21,456 bases of DNA from JAEUSG01 sp964590225 (GTDB lineage: Bacteria > Fibrobacterota > OXYB2-FULL-49-7 > JAEUSG01). Below, piece by piece: positions 7,000 to 15,141 of the stretch. A program made the position numbers and the translations under genes. The number at the start of each line of letters is the position of its first letter. The stretch's first letter is position 1. Below the pieces are notes generated by a model. It was not told where the DNA came from. It did no database searches and worked only from the letters and a program-made list of their open reading frames with translations. The DNA lies in contig CAZPWS010000052.1 of assembly GCA_964590225.1 (NCBI GenBank), positions 1 through 21,456 on the forward strand, given 5' to 3'.

Positions 7000-7651
7000 A
7001 TTTTTAATAGCTACGAGCGTACTTATTGGAATTACGATTGCGTTCTTGCTTCTTTTTTTATCCTTGCCGTTGCGCAATTTTTTTGTTTCACAAAATAAGC
7101 ATTTTCAACACCGTTGCTATACCGACAAATCTAAACACACCCAAAAAATCATTCAAGATATTACAGAGACAAACAAGCGGCTAAAAACAAGGCTGGATAA
7201 ATTCACACCAAATGAACCATATCTAATTATCAACTCCACGGACAATACATTTACTGTCAAAAAAGGATCAGTAGTGCTACGGAAAGGCCTTTGCTCAACA
7301 GGTAGCTATGTGCTACTAAAAAGCCATGATAAAAAAGAGTGGATTTTCCAGACTCCAAGAGGCTTGTACCCTGTTCTGGAAAAGAAAGAGTCACCTGTAT
7401 GGAGTATGCCGGACTGGGCATTTATTGAAGAGGGGCGGCCGGTACCACCGCCAGGAGCGGTCGAACGATATGAGCATGGTGTTTTAGGCGATTACGCCCT
7501 ATCTCTTGGGAGAGGTTATATGATTCATGGAACACTTTATCAGAGATTTCTGGGACTTCCGGTATCTCATGGCTGTATCAGATTGGGGGACGATGATCTT
7601 GAATTTGTTTATAAAAAGATGCGAATTGGCTCTAAAGTCTATATCTACTAG
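6992..7651 (+). CDS. Second L,D-transpeptidase (YkuD), membrane-anchored
   Basis: A 219-residue protein. The ATG at 6992 is chosen because it places MNRFLIATSVLIGITIAFLL, a clear N-terminal membrane anchor, at the start; the alternative at 6956 only adds an unlikely polar tail. A short helical linker (about 30-70) leads to a YkuD domain (about 75-219). Its catalytic pattern is textbook: MIHG (H179, G180) and VSHGCIRL with S192, H193, Cys195 and Arg197. It should act in the periplasm on tetrapeptide donors. It differs from the upstream enzyme in lacking the long helical domain and in having the common SHGCIR signature. The start lies 8 bp inside the previous gene, so the two are coupled. The pair may divide labour between cross-linking and lipoprotein attachment, which is inference. 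Confidence 0.9.
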   Translation: MNRFLIATSVLIGITIAFLLLFLSLPLRNFFVSQNKHFQHRCYTDKSKHTQKIIQDITETNKRLKTRLDKFTPNEPYLIINSTDNTFTVKKGSVVLRKGLCSTGSYVLLKSHDKKEWIFQTPRGLYPVLEKKESPVWSMPDWAFIEEGRPVPPPGAVERYEHGVLGDYALSLGRGYMIHGTLYQRFLGLPVSHGCIRLGDDDLEFVYKKMRIGSKVYIY

Positions 7652-8378
7652 AACCCGTATTCTCTGCTTTGCAACCGCACTGATTCCTCCGCTCGCGATA
7701 GCTGTTTATGCGATTATTTTACCAATCATAAAGACACCTGATTTGCAAGAATGTGAAATTTGCAGTAAACAAACCGACACTTCAATAGCTGATAAGCTTC
7801 ATGAGCTACAATGCGATAAATACTTTTTACTGCAACAAATTAATATGGCAATGCAATCAGATTCCGTAGGATTAATTGTCAATCTAAAGGATAGCATGGT
7901 TAACCTGTCAGTCCGTGGATGTATCGTCCACAGTTGTTCATTATTGGCATTCAGTATAAAAGGTGAGTTTCATCCATCGCCACAACCATATCTGCTCGAA
8001 AATGAAATTGCAACAATTGTCAAGTTGCCAATCAAAATTAAAAAAGCTCCGTCCGATACAAACGAAGCACAAAGTAGGCAGGATGGCAAGCCTACGCCTC
8101 ATAAAAAAAATGATGTCAAGGTAATGTATCAGTTTGTGAACGATATCAGTCTGGAATTCATTCAGGGCGAGCCTTTTAGCTTTAAAAGCGTACCAAACAG
8201 ACTTCGCTATAATGCAATAATTAACGCTAAGAATGCTATTGAAACAATAAAATCAGCGGTTCGTTTAGATATACCAAAGCAGAAGATGGTGATAAGTATT
8301 TTTATTCCGCAAAATGATGCCATAGCAATTTACAGAGCCACTCCTTCGCGTCTAAAACTCGCCATCAGGCCAAACTGA
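7626..8378 (+). CDS. Membrane-anchored protein of unknown function, third gene behind the two L,D-transpeptidases
   Basis: About 250 residues if it starts at the TTG at 7626, which puts the hydrophobic segment ILCFATALIPPLAIAVYAIILPI near the N-terminus as a single anchor. Upstream ATGs at 7527 and 7593 lie far inside the preceding gene and add a sequence that is merely that gene read in another frame. I do not recognise a named family. The stretch SVGLIVNLKDSMVNLSVRG (about 79-97) resembles the first strands of YkuD enzymes (compare EPYLIINSTDNTFTVKKG in the gene before), yet no HxG or SHGC catalytic motif exists anywhere. A hydrophilic linker (about 144-165) follows, then a second folded part ending ISIFIPQNDAIAIYRATP. 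It may be a catalytically dead partner or regulator of the transpeptidases. Its 3' end overlaps the convergent gene by 14 bp. Confidence 0.72.
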   Translation: MALKSISTRTRILCFATALIPPLAIAVYAIILPIIKTPDLQECEICSKQTDTSIADKLHELQCDKYFLLQQINMAMQSDSVGLIVNLKDSMVNLSVRGCIVHSCSLLAFSIKGEFHPSPQPYLLENEIATIVKLPIKIKKAPSDTNEAQSRQDGKPTPHKKNDVKVMYQFVNDISLEFIQGEPFSFKSVPNRLRYNAIINAKNAIETIKSAVRLDIPKQKMVISIFIPQNDAIAIYRATPSRLKLAIRPN

Positions 8379-9180
8379 TTGATACCACATCCGAAGATCT
8401 GTCTCTGTATGTCATTCTAATTGTTGTATTATCTCCGCAAACGGGCAATAGAATTTCCATGTGTTCCTTTAGCGCCTTTTCGTGGGTATTACATTCATGG
8501 CTTATATGAGCAAGATATATATGGCGGTGCCGCTGCCTCTTAGATACAGAATCAGCCTCTAAAACGGTGCGAATAAATGCAGCACTCTTTTTATTCGAAA
8601 GATGGCCCTTTTCCATAATGCGATTCTTCAGATGCAGCGGTCTATTGCTTTTAAGAAGCATGTCTGTGTCATGATTTGATTCGATTACAATTACATCTGC
8701 ATCTCGGAAAAACGGCAATTGTGCGGCAGAAACATTTACAACATCCGTTGCCACAACAATATTAACACCCTTCCAGCGTAAAAGAAAGCCAAAACAACCC
8801 CCAATAGAATCATGCTCAAGAGGAAAAGGGCTGACTGTAATGTCGTCAATAATAAACTCACCATTGAATATTTCTCTTAACAGGGGAGGTTTGCGGATTG
8901 CTGGCAGATATTTCGAGAATGTCTTAACAATTTCATTACTGCCAAAATAAATGGGGGCATTGTGCTCCTTAAAGAAGTTGACGGCAGGATTTGTAAGATG
9001 ATCTGCGTGGGCATGCGTTACAAGAAGTGCACGGGGTACAATTCTTTTTTCTAAAACAAACTCATCGAGAATTTTTCGCGTAACGCCCGCGTCAATAAAA
9101 ATGGCACTATTGCCATGCCAAACAGCCGTACAATTACCTGCACTTGAACTTCGCAAAACCTGAATATTAATTTGTGTCAA
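8365..9180 (-). CDS. Metallo-beta-lactamase-fold hydrolase, YycJ/WalJ type
   Basis: A 271-residue MBL-fold protein. Metal-binding motifs are THAHADH (55-61), H123-D124 in LEHDSIGG, D146 in VVATD, ESNHD (167-171), H193 in EKGHLSN and the closing LAHISHECN (223-231). The N-terminal SSSAGNCT corresponds to the SGSSGNC opening typical of YycJ/WalJ proteins, predicted single-strand nucleases linked to DNA repair and cell-wall signalling in Firmicutes. The start is TTG, overlapping the clpX stop by 4 bp (TTGA). No strong ribosome site is visible, so translation is probably coupled to clpX. The stop lies inside the 3' end of the convergent envelope gene. The fold is certain; substrate and role are not. 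Confidence 0.88.
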   Translation of the reverse strand: MTQINIQVLRSSSAGNCTAVWHGNSAIFIDAGVTRKILDEFVLEKRIVPRALLVTHAHADHLTNPAVNFFKEHNAPIYFGSNEIVKTFSKYLPAIRKPPLLREIFNGEFIIDDITVSPFPLEHDSIGGCFGFLLRWKGVNIVVATDVVNVSAAQLPFFRDADVIVIESNHDTDMLLKSNRPLHLKNRIMEKGHLSNKKSAAFIRTVLEADSVSKRQRHRHIYLAHISHECNTHEKALKEHMEILLPVCGDNTTIRMTYRDRSSDVVSISLA

Positions 9181-10448
9181 GCTGACTTTGCAAGCGCAGC
9201 ACCATAACTAAACTGAGGATCGCACTCACCTCGTATTACACTACCATTAATCTCAACCGCAGTAACACCCTGCATGTTTGGAATATCGTAAGCAATTTTA
9301 GACATGATTTTTTCGATAACAAGCCGTAGTCCGCGCGCACCAGTTTTTTTATCTATTGCATAATCCACTATAGCATCAAGGGCACACTCAGTAATTGAAA
9401 GTTCAACGCCATCCATTTCCATAAGCCGTTTATACTGCTTGATTAGTGCATTTTTGGGTTGCGTAAGTATAGCTTTTAGCGCATCCCTATCAAGTTCTCT
9501 TAACGGAGCAATAACTGGCAAGCGCCCTACAAGCTCCGGAATAAGTCCGAATTGTATAAGATCTTCCGGCTCTGCCATCATAAGGAGACGGTTACGGTCG
9601 CGTATTTTTCCAAGTTTCTGATTCGAATTGAAGCCCATCTGTCCCTTACCTGTACGACGGGCTATAACATCTTCAATGCCTTCAAATGCCCCACCACAAA
9701 TAAACAGGATATTCTTGGTATTAATATGTACAAGATTTTGCTCCGGATGCTTCCTTCCCCCTTTGGGAGGAATAGAAGCAACTGTCCCTTCCAATATTTT
9801 AAGCAGTCCCTGCTGAACTCCCTCTCCAGAAACATCCCTTGTTATTGAAGCATTTGCAGACTTGCGACTAATCTTATCAACCTCATCAAGGTACACAATG
9901 CCTCTTTCTGCTGCAGCCACATCATAATTTGCGCTTTGAAGAAGACGCACAAGTATGTTATCAACATCCTCTCCTACATACCCTGCTTCAGTAAGCACCG
10001 TAGCATCCGCGATAGTAAATGGAACCTTCAAATAGCGGGCAAGGGTTTGAGCAAGCAGCGTTTTACCAGATCCGGTTGGCCCAAGAAGAAGCACATTCGA
10101 TTTTTCAATCTCAACTTCATCAGGCTTAGGTATATAGCTGATACGCTTGTAATGATTGTAAACAAGAACAGATAAAAATCTCTTTGCTTCTTCCTGTCCT
10201 ATAACATAATAATCAAGCTCTTTCTTTATTTCCGACGGTTTTGGCAGCTGCGGCACAGCAAAAGCAGTAGCACTCCGCATGGAAGGGTCCTGACTTGCGC
10301 GGTAATTAGGATCGTCCTTACGGATAATTTCGACGCACATATCAACGCAGCGATCGCAAATATTGGCATCAATACCAGTAACCATTTTACGGACATCGGT
10401 CGAGCTTCTATGACAAAAAGAGCAGATACTTTTTTGAAGTTTGGCCAT
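9177..10448 (-). CDS. clpX: ATP-dependent Clp protease ATP-binding subunit ClpX
   Basis: A 423-residue AAA+ unfoldase of normal length. The N-terminal zinc domain has C9, C12, C31 and C34. Further landmarks are Walker A GPTGSGKT (123-130), pore loop GYVG (156-159), Walker B IVYLDEVDK (184-192), the RKH pore region GGRKHPE (240-246) and sensor-2 GARGLRLVIEKIM. The ClpP-docking loop, IGF in E. coli, reads MGF here (281-283) within GKGQMGFNSN. ClpX unfolds tagged substrates and feeds them to ClpP, encoded 11 bp upstream. Its own ribosome site is weak, consistent with coupling to clpP. The downstream MBL gene starts inside its stop codon. Confidence 0.97.
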   Translation of the reverse strand: MAKLQKSICSFCHRSSTDVRKMVTGIDANICDRCVDMCVEIIRKDDPNYRASQDPSMRSATAFAVPQLPKPSEIKKELDYYVIGQEEAKRFLSVLVYNHYKRISYIPKPDEVEIEKSNVLLLGPTGSGKTLLAQTLARYLKVPFTIADATVLTEAGYVGEDVDNILVRLLQSANYDVAAAERGIVYLDEVDKISRKSANASITRDVSGEGVQQGLLKILEGTVASIPPKGGRKHPEQNLVHINTKNILFICGGAFEGIEDVIARRTGKGQMGFNSNQKLGKIRDRNRLLMMAEPEDLIQFGLIPELVGRLPVIAPLRELDRDALKAILTQPKNALIKQYKRLMEMDGVELSITECALDAIVDYAIDKKTGARGLRLVIEKIMSKIAYDIPNMQGVTAVEINGSVIRGECDPQFSYGAALAKSA

Positions 10449-10459
10449 ATTTATATTTC

Positions 10460-11089
10460 TTATTTCCTATTTTCTTTACCACGAATTATTTCGTCGATAA
10501 GCCCATATTCAAGGGCTTCGTCAGCAGTCATGTAAAAATTGCGGTCTGAGTCCTTTTGAATTTTTTCGGCGCTTTGCCCTGTGTGCTTGGAAAGTATGTC
10601 GTTAAGCCGCGACTTTATTTTAATTATCTCCTTGGCGTGTATCTGAATGTCAGAAGCCTGTCCGCCTATTCCACCAATAGGCTGATGAATCATAATCCGT
10701 GAATTCGGAAGGGCAAATCTTTTTCCCTTAGTACCAGCTGCAAGCAGGATAGCCCCCATGCTTGCCGCCTGCCCCATACATATTGTAGTAACACTTGGCT
10801 TAACAAATTGTATTGTATCGTAGATCGCAAGACCAGCAGTTACCAATCCTCCTGGGCTATTGACATAAATGTTTATATCCTTCTCGGGGTCTTCGTACTC
10901 CAGAAATATAAGCTGCGCCATTATAAGGTTAGCAACAGTATCGTCGATATCGGTACCAATAAAGATAATCCGCTCTTTTAGTAGTCGAGAAAAAATATCG
11001 TACGACCGCTCGCCTCGACCAGTCTGTTCAATTACCATAGGCACAAGCATATTATAAAGTTCGCTGGGTGTTTTATCTTTTGGAATCAT
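10460..11089 (-). CDS. clpP: ATP-dependent Clp protease proteolytic subunit ClpP
   Basis: A 209-residue serine peptidase of the S14 family. The catalytic Ser110 (GQAASMGA) and His135 (IMIHQP) are present at the correct spacing. The third triad position, Asp171 in mature E. coli ClpP (74 residues after the Ser), corresponds to Asn184 here (KDSDRNFYM). Two nearby aspartates, D180 and D182, do not align with it. The codon is AAT in the given sequence. The start ATG has an excellent GGAGGA site and overlaps the tig stop (ATGA). ClpP forms the double-heptamer chamber that degrades substrates delivered by ClpX, encoded next. An Asn in this position is known from Listeria ClpP1, so activity may be conditional rather than lost. 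Confidence 0.96.
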   Translation of the reverse strand: MIPKDKTPSELYNMLVPMVIEQTGRGERSYDIFSRLLKERIIFIGTDIDDTVANLIMAQLIFLEYEDPEKDINIYVNSPGGLVTAGLAIYDTIQFVKPSVTTICMGQAASMGAILLAAGTKGKRFALPNSRIMIHQPIGGIGGQASDIQIHAKEIIKIKSRLNDILSKHTGQSAEKIQKDSDRNFYMTADEALEYGLIDEIIRGKENRK

Positions 11090-12363
11090 TTTTCCTCCGC
11101 ATTAACAATGGGTGGCGTATAATCAATAAGCATATTAAGTACTTTGTTGTCTCTTATTCTTTCTCTAATTTCCATTGTTTGGCCGCTCTTACGCAAAGCT
11201 TCTTTAACTTTAGCAAAATCTTCTCTACGATACGAGGCAATTTTTTGGATTTCAGAATCGACTTCATCTCCCGTTGCCTTAATTGACTCTTTTTCTGCAA
11301 TATATTCAAGTATGCGGAACCTCTTAATATCCTTAATAACATGTTCTCTGTTTTTGCTTGTAAACTCTTCAATTGAAGTTTCTGCGTACGGATACTGCCT
11401 TTTAAAAGAATCGAATGCATGAGCCATATAATTGGCAATTCTCGATTCAGGAACATCAAACTGGTTTTCATTTATTACCGCATCGATAGCCTTGTCGTGA
11501 GCTTCCTGTACTGCCCGCTGCTCGTTTTCTTCACGAAGATCGGCACTTATAACCTCGCGAAGTTCAAGTAGAGATTTGGCCCTCGGAGTTGCATCAGCCG
11601 CAAACTTGTCGTCAAGCGCTGGCATCTCCTTCTCTTTAACATCCTTAATTAAAACGGTAAAGACAGCAGACTTACCAGCAACCTCTTTGTACCCGTAGCC
11701 CTCCGGAAAAGTGAATTCGACACTTTTTTCGTCGCCTTTATTTAAACCAACAAGCTGTTTTTCAAAATCTTTAAGAAATTCACTCTTTCCAATCTCAACC
11801 GGATAATTCGGGCTATGAAAATCGCTCTTCTCTTTGCCGTCAATAATAACCTTCTTATACTCCATTTCGGCAAAGTCGCCCTCTTTGATTGCTCTATCAA
11901 CAGTTTTGAGAGTTGACATCCTGTCACGGACCTGGTCTATTACTTCATCAATATCTTTTTCCGTTACTTCTTTGGGTTCAACCTTAACCAGAAGCTCTTT
12001 ATATTTCGTGATTTCAATTTTTGGTTCAACCTCTACAACTGCCTCATATGTAAACGGCTGTCCCTCTTCTGATTTAAGATTTTTTATTTCAGGATAGGTA
12101 ATTGGCTCGATATTTTCCTGCTTACAAGCATCGCGGAAAGAGGAAGCAATTATCTTTTCGGTTGTCTCTTCCTTTAGTACCTTGCCTATTTTTTTAATTA
12201 CAAGATCCTTTGGCGCCATTCCGGGCCTAAAACCTGGAATCGCAATCTCTTTACGATACTCTTTAAGGAGCTCTTCGAACTTGCCCTTAACTGACTCTTC
12301 ATCGACTGTAATGCTCATCACTTTCGTGAAACTGTTTCTGTCTTCGACGGTTACTTGAAGCAC
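11086..12363 (-). CDS. tig: Trigger factor, ribosome-associated chaperone
   Basis: A 425-residue protein with the three-part trigger factor layout. The N-terminal ribosome-binding domain has the signature GFRPGMAP (44-51, GFRKGKVP-like in E. coli). A peptidyl-prolyl isomerase FKBP-like domain (about 150-245) includes FAEMEYKKVIIDG and FPEGYGYKEVAGK. The rest is the helical C-terminal arm domain. The start is GTG, supported by AAAGGAG seven bases upstream. It binds nascent chains at the ribosome exit. The tig-clpP-clpX order is the conserved arrangement across many bacteria. Its stop overlaps the clpP start by 4 bp. Confidence 0.96.
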   Translation of the reverse strand: MLQVTVEDRNSFTKVMSITVDEESVKGKFEELLKEYRKEIAIPGFRPGMAPKDLVIKKIGKVLKEETTEKIIASSFRDACKQENIEPITYPEIKNLKSEEGQPFTYEAVVEVEPKIEITKYKELLVKVEPKEVTEKDIDEVIDQVRDRMSTLKTVDRAIKEGDFAEMEYKKVIIDGKEKSDFHSPNYPVEIGKSEFLKDFEKQLVGLNKGDEKSVEFTFPEGYGYKEVAGKSAVFTVLIKDVKEKEMPALDDKFAADATPRAKSLLELREVISADLREENEQRAVQEAHDKAIDAVINENQFDVPESRIANYMAHAFDSFKRQYPYAETSIEEFTSKNREHVIKDIKRFRILEYIAEKESIKATGDEVDSEIQKIASYRREDFAKVKEALRKSGQTMEIRERIRDNKVLNMLIDYTPPIVNAEEK

Positions 12364-12382
12364 TCACAAACTCCTTTCAGAA

Positions 12383-12388
12383 ATTATA
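12383..12388 (-). promoter_or_regulatory. Candidate -10 element upstream of tig
   Basis: On the minus strand a perfect TATAAT hexamer lies 20 bp before the tig GTG, in the only gap (12364-12414) between tig and the gene upstream. No good -35 was found at 16-18 bp. An internal promoter for tig-clpP-clpX is plausible but unproven. Confidence 0.35.
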
Positions 12389-12414
12389 TAAACAACTGCT
12401 GTAAAATAATTAAT

Positions 12415-13581
12415 TCAGCCCAACTTAATCGGCTTTTTCTTCCAACCAAAGGCAGAATATCCTGGAGTCCAATCGTCGGAAAGAAGCTTAAAGAGCGTAA
12501 GCGCAGCATAACATGTTACCCTTGTTGTTACATAATCTGCCGCCTTTCCGCCTGCATACCACTTAACCGGCTCATCCTCGCCTCTAAAAGCTCCATTAGC
12601 AAATGGATCTTTGAAGTTGAGTATCTGTAATTTTAAAACTTTTGCGATATTTAATTCAACGAAATCGCGATATTTTCCTTCGCCTGTCGCCTTGTGAATA
12701 TCCATTAGAAAGCATAACCGGCTCGGAAGCGAGCAGAATTTTCCATTATCAGAGGTCTCTTTCATCATCCAGTCCGCGATTCGCACAGCATTATCGAGAT
12801 ATTTGGCACTGTCCAACAAAAAGGCCGCAGATAGCAAAGCCGCACCAAGACCATCATCGTTTACAACAACCATAGGCCCTTTCCCACCTTTTGAACTATG
12901 ATGACTCATGTAGTGGCGAGCAACCAGCGTTCCATCCTTCAACATAAAGAGTTTTTCGACGGAATCGGCCAGATTTTTTAAGCCATCCAAATATTTTTTC
13001 TCTCCTGTCGCACGGTAAAGAAGAGAAAGAAACATGCCCGAGCCAACGAGATAATAATCAAAATCTCTTTTGAGCGTATTTTCCTTAAAGAAAAAGTGGC
13101 TCCCGAGGTGGCCTTTTTTATCGAACAACGAAATAAGCCAATTGCCGTAGAGTGCTGCCCTTCTTACAAGATCTGTTTCGCCGGTAGCATTATAAAGATG
13201 GAGATAACCACTTGCCGCTTCTGACCCATCCCGTGGCCAACATTTCTCGCTTTGCGGTATTTCTTCTGCAAATGCTCCATAGTATGGAAGAGTAGTATCA
13301 TATTGCTGTAAACATTTAATATACCTCGCCCCTTTTTCGGCAGCTATTAGATACTTCTCTTTTTGTGTAAGTTTATGTGCAGCCATTAAAACCATAATTC
13401 CACGCGCCTGCGTCCAGTTAAGGCCTGAAACCCTTTTCCCCGATGGCAAGTGATAATTGTAAATAAATCTGCCCGCATTTGCATCCCAGAAGGGGGAATT
13501 TTCCTGTATCTGCGAATTAACAAACCAGTCTGCCGCATCCAACGCACTTCTTCTGATGGTTGCACTACTTAGTTTAGCCAT
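12415..13581 (-). CDS. Predicted (alpha/alpha)6-toroid protein, glycosidase- or epimerase-like
   Basis: A 388-residue protein without signal peptide. Repeated helix pairs bear short tags such as NWTQARGIMVLMAAHKLT, GYLHLYNATGETDLVRRA, GSGMFLSLLYRATGEKKYLDG and VNDDGLGAALLSAAFLL. This periodicity (A..LY.ATGE.KYL) is typical of six-hairpin (alpha/alpha)6 barrels found in unsaturated glucuronyl hydrolases (GH88), GH76-like enzymes, glucuronyl C5-epimerases and thioredoxin-domain YyaL proteins. No family-specific catalytic motif was identified, so the reaction is unknown. The ATG has GGGAGGA eight bases upstream. It lies 20 bp downstream of a GT-C-like membrane protein gene and 51 bp upstream of tig. 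The pair may act in cell-surface glycan metabolism, by context only. Confidence 0.72.
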   Translation of the reverse strand: MAKLSSATIRRSALDAADWFVNSQIQENSPFWDANAGRFIYNYHLPSGKRVSGLNWTQARGIMVLMAAHKLTQKEKYLIAAEKGARYIKCLQQYDTTLPYYGAFAEEIPQSEKCWPRDGSEAASGYLHLYNATGETDLVRRAALYGNWLISLFDKKGHLGSHFFFKENTLKRDFDYYLVGSGMFLSLLYRATGEKKYLDGLKNLADSVEKLFMLKDGTLVARHYMSHHSSKGGKGPMVVVNDDGLGAALLSAAFLLDSAKYLDNAVRIADWMMKETSDNGKFCSLPSRLCFLMDIHKATGEGKYRDFVELNIAKVLKLQILNFKDPFANGAFRGEDEPVKWYAGGKAADYVTTRVTCYAALTLFKLLSDDWTPGYSAFGWKKKPIKLG

Positions 13582-13601
13582 TTATTAATCCTCCCTTTTT
13601 A

Positions 13602-15125
13602 TTATTCTCCCTCGCCGACAACAACCCACCGGCTACCTTCATGACGAAGCTCAGCCGGTTCTAACGGTTGTATCACTGAAACAAACCGGCCATCTGATAG
13701 TTGACAAACTTTTTTTACTGCGGCATACTTCGTGGTGGCCACAGTATCACCAACAAATAGACACATCCTCTTTCCCATATCAACTCTTGCGCCCGTTAAC
13801 GGAAATCTTCGGTGCTTATGATAGTAAACGATATCACCATCTGCCAACTGAGAAAAGACCTCGGCAGGATACATCAGAAAGGCAGCGCTTCTTGCATCAG
13901 GTACACCTTGCGAAGAAAATAATATAAACGATGAATCACAATTTTGAGAAAATAATCTTTCGCTGTTCTGAACAAACCAATCAATCTCCCTATTCTTTTG
14001 GCTTATATAGCTTATTGTCCACTGTTCTGAAACAAACTGGACATTTGTATCACGCTCCTTGGAATTAAGACTGGAGGGAATAAATAGAAAAATTACACAT
14101 GGTAGTACTGTCAGAAGGCCAAGCAAAGAATATTTCCTCATGCCTGTAACAGAAATCTCAGGCTCGAACAACATTGCTCCAGATACAGAACCGAATATCA
14201 TAAGTGGCACGGGGAGCAGAAGAAGTGCTGTTGGATAATGACCAAGAGCCATTTGCGCAACAAGAACCAAAAGAAGTGGGACAATAAGCAGAACGGAATG
14301 ACGAAGCAACCTTCCGCCGTACGCTTCTGCTGTTTTCTTGAGCAATAACATAAGACCGACAACATGAACTCCTATCCCATAAAAGGAAGCTTTAAATATT
14401 TCTGCTGCAAACAGTTGAATGCTACCTCCATACTCCGGAAAATTTCCAATGGAGAGCCGCAATAGTCCGGAAAAACTACCTGCCGATGCTATTGCAGGAA
14501 GCAGCCACAGGAGGGTGCCCACCGTTATCACAGAAACTGAAGCTGCAAGCGGTTCACCCCTTTCATTTGCACGAAAAACGAGAACTATAAAAAGAGGGAG
14601 CATGGAAACGAATGCTGAAAAGGAAAAGCCGGCTAAAACTGTTACCGCAAGAGAGAAACGAAAAAAACCTACGGGGTCGGGATCCCGTATCGTCCTAATT
14701 CCGAGGTAAGCACATATGACATAAATTGCCACGACAGCAAATGCCGGATCGCCGCCAACAGCTGACGAGAGCATAAACGGATGAAACATAAAGAGCAGCG
14801 CCGCAAAAAATCCGGCAAACCTGCCGTGAAGAAAACGGGCAGAGCGATACATACCCCATAACGCGAACAACGCGAACAGCCTGTTTATAAGCAACATTCC
14901 TCCCAACGCGCTGCCGGCAAGAATTGATGCAGCTCTTAAAAGCAGCACATAGAAATACGCTCCTGGAGCATGAGGGGCACCGTCCGTAAGAGAAAAACTA
15001 TTTACACCAAGAAGAAATTGTGTGCTACTTTTGAATACCGGATTTTCCGGAGAAAAAAATGAAAATGCAACAAGAAAAATGCCACCAAAAAGAGTTATGA
15101 CTATCTTAGAATCAAGTCTATGCAT
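13602..15125 (-). CDS. Polytopic membrane protein, GT-C (family 39-like) glycosyltransferase candidate
   Basis: A 507-residue protein. One membrane helix at 8-24 is followed by an extracytoplasmic loop containing SLTDGAPHAPGAYFYVLLL (about 45-63). About nine or ten more hydrophobic helices run to near 355, and a soluble C-terminal domain of about 150 residues follows. The Asp48 loop followed by HxPG and an aromatic-rich helix resembles the first luminal loop of GT39/ArnT/PMT-type enzymes, which transfer sugars from polyprenyl-phosphate donors; no formal family match can be claimed. The soluble end (SEQWTISYISQKNREIDWFVQNSE) fits the C-terminal domains of such proteins. GC content is somewhat higher than its neighbours by eye. 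The start ATG has a weak GGGG site. It lies 16 bp after prfB and 20 bp before the toroid protein gene. Confidence 0.68.
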   Translation of the reverse strand: MHRLDSKIVITLFGGIFLVAFSFFSPENPVFKSSTQFLLGVNSFSLTDGAPHAPGAYFYVLLLRAASILAGSALGGMLLINRLFALFALWGMYRSARFLHGRFAGFFAALLFMFHPFMLSSAVGGDPAFAVVAIYVICAYLGIRTIRDPDPVGFFRFSLAVTVLAGFSFSAFVSMLPLFIVLVFRANERGEPLAASVSVITVGTLLWLLPAIASAGSFSGLLRLSIGNFPEYGGSIQLFAAEIFKASFYGIGVHVVGLMLLLKKTAEAYGGRLLRHSVLLIVPLLLVLVAQMALGHYPTALLLLPVPLMIFGSVSGAMLFEPEISVTGMRKYSLLGLLTVLPCVIFLFIPSSLNSKERDTNVQFVSEQWTISYISQKNREIDWFVQNSERLFSQNCDSSFILFSSQGVPDARSAAFLMYPAEVFSQLADGDIVYYHKHRRFPLTGARVDMGKRMCLFVGDTVATTKYAAVKKVCQLSDGRFVSVIQPLEPAELRHEGSRWVVVGEGE

Positions 15126-15141
15126 TTCCCCACTCTGTTTT

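Noticed and set aside
7527..7625. ATGs at 7527 and 7593 as starts of the third envelope gene
   Set aside because: They lie inside the preceding transpeptidase gene over its conserved catalytic region, and the extra residues are an out-of-frame reading of it. The TTG at 7626 puts the anchor at the N-terminus.
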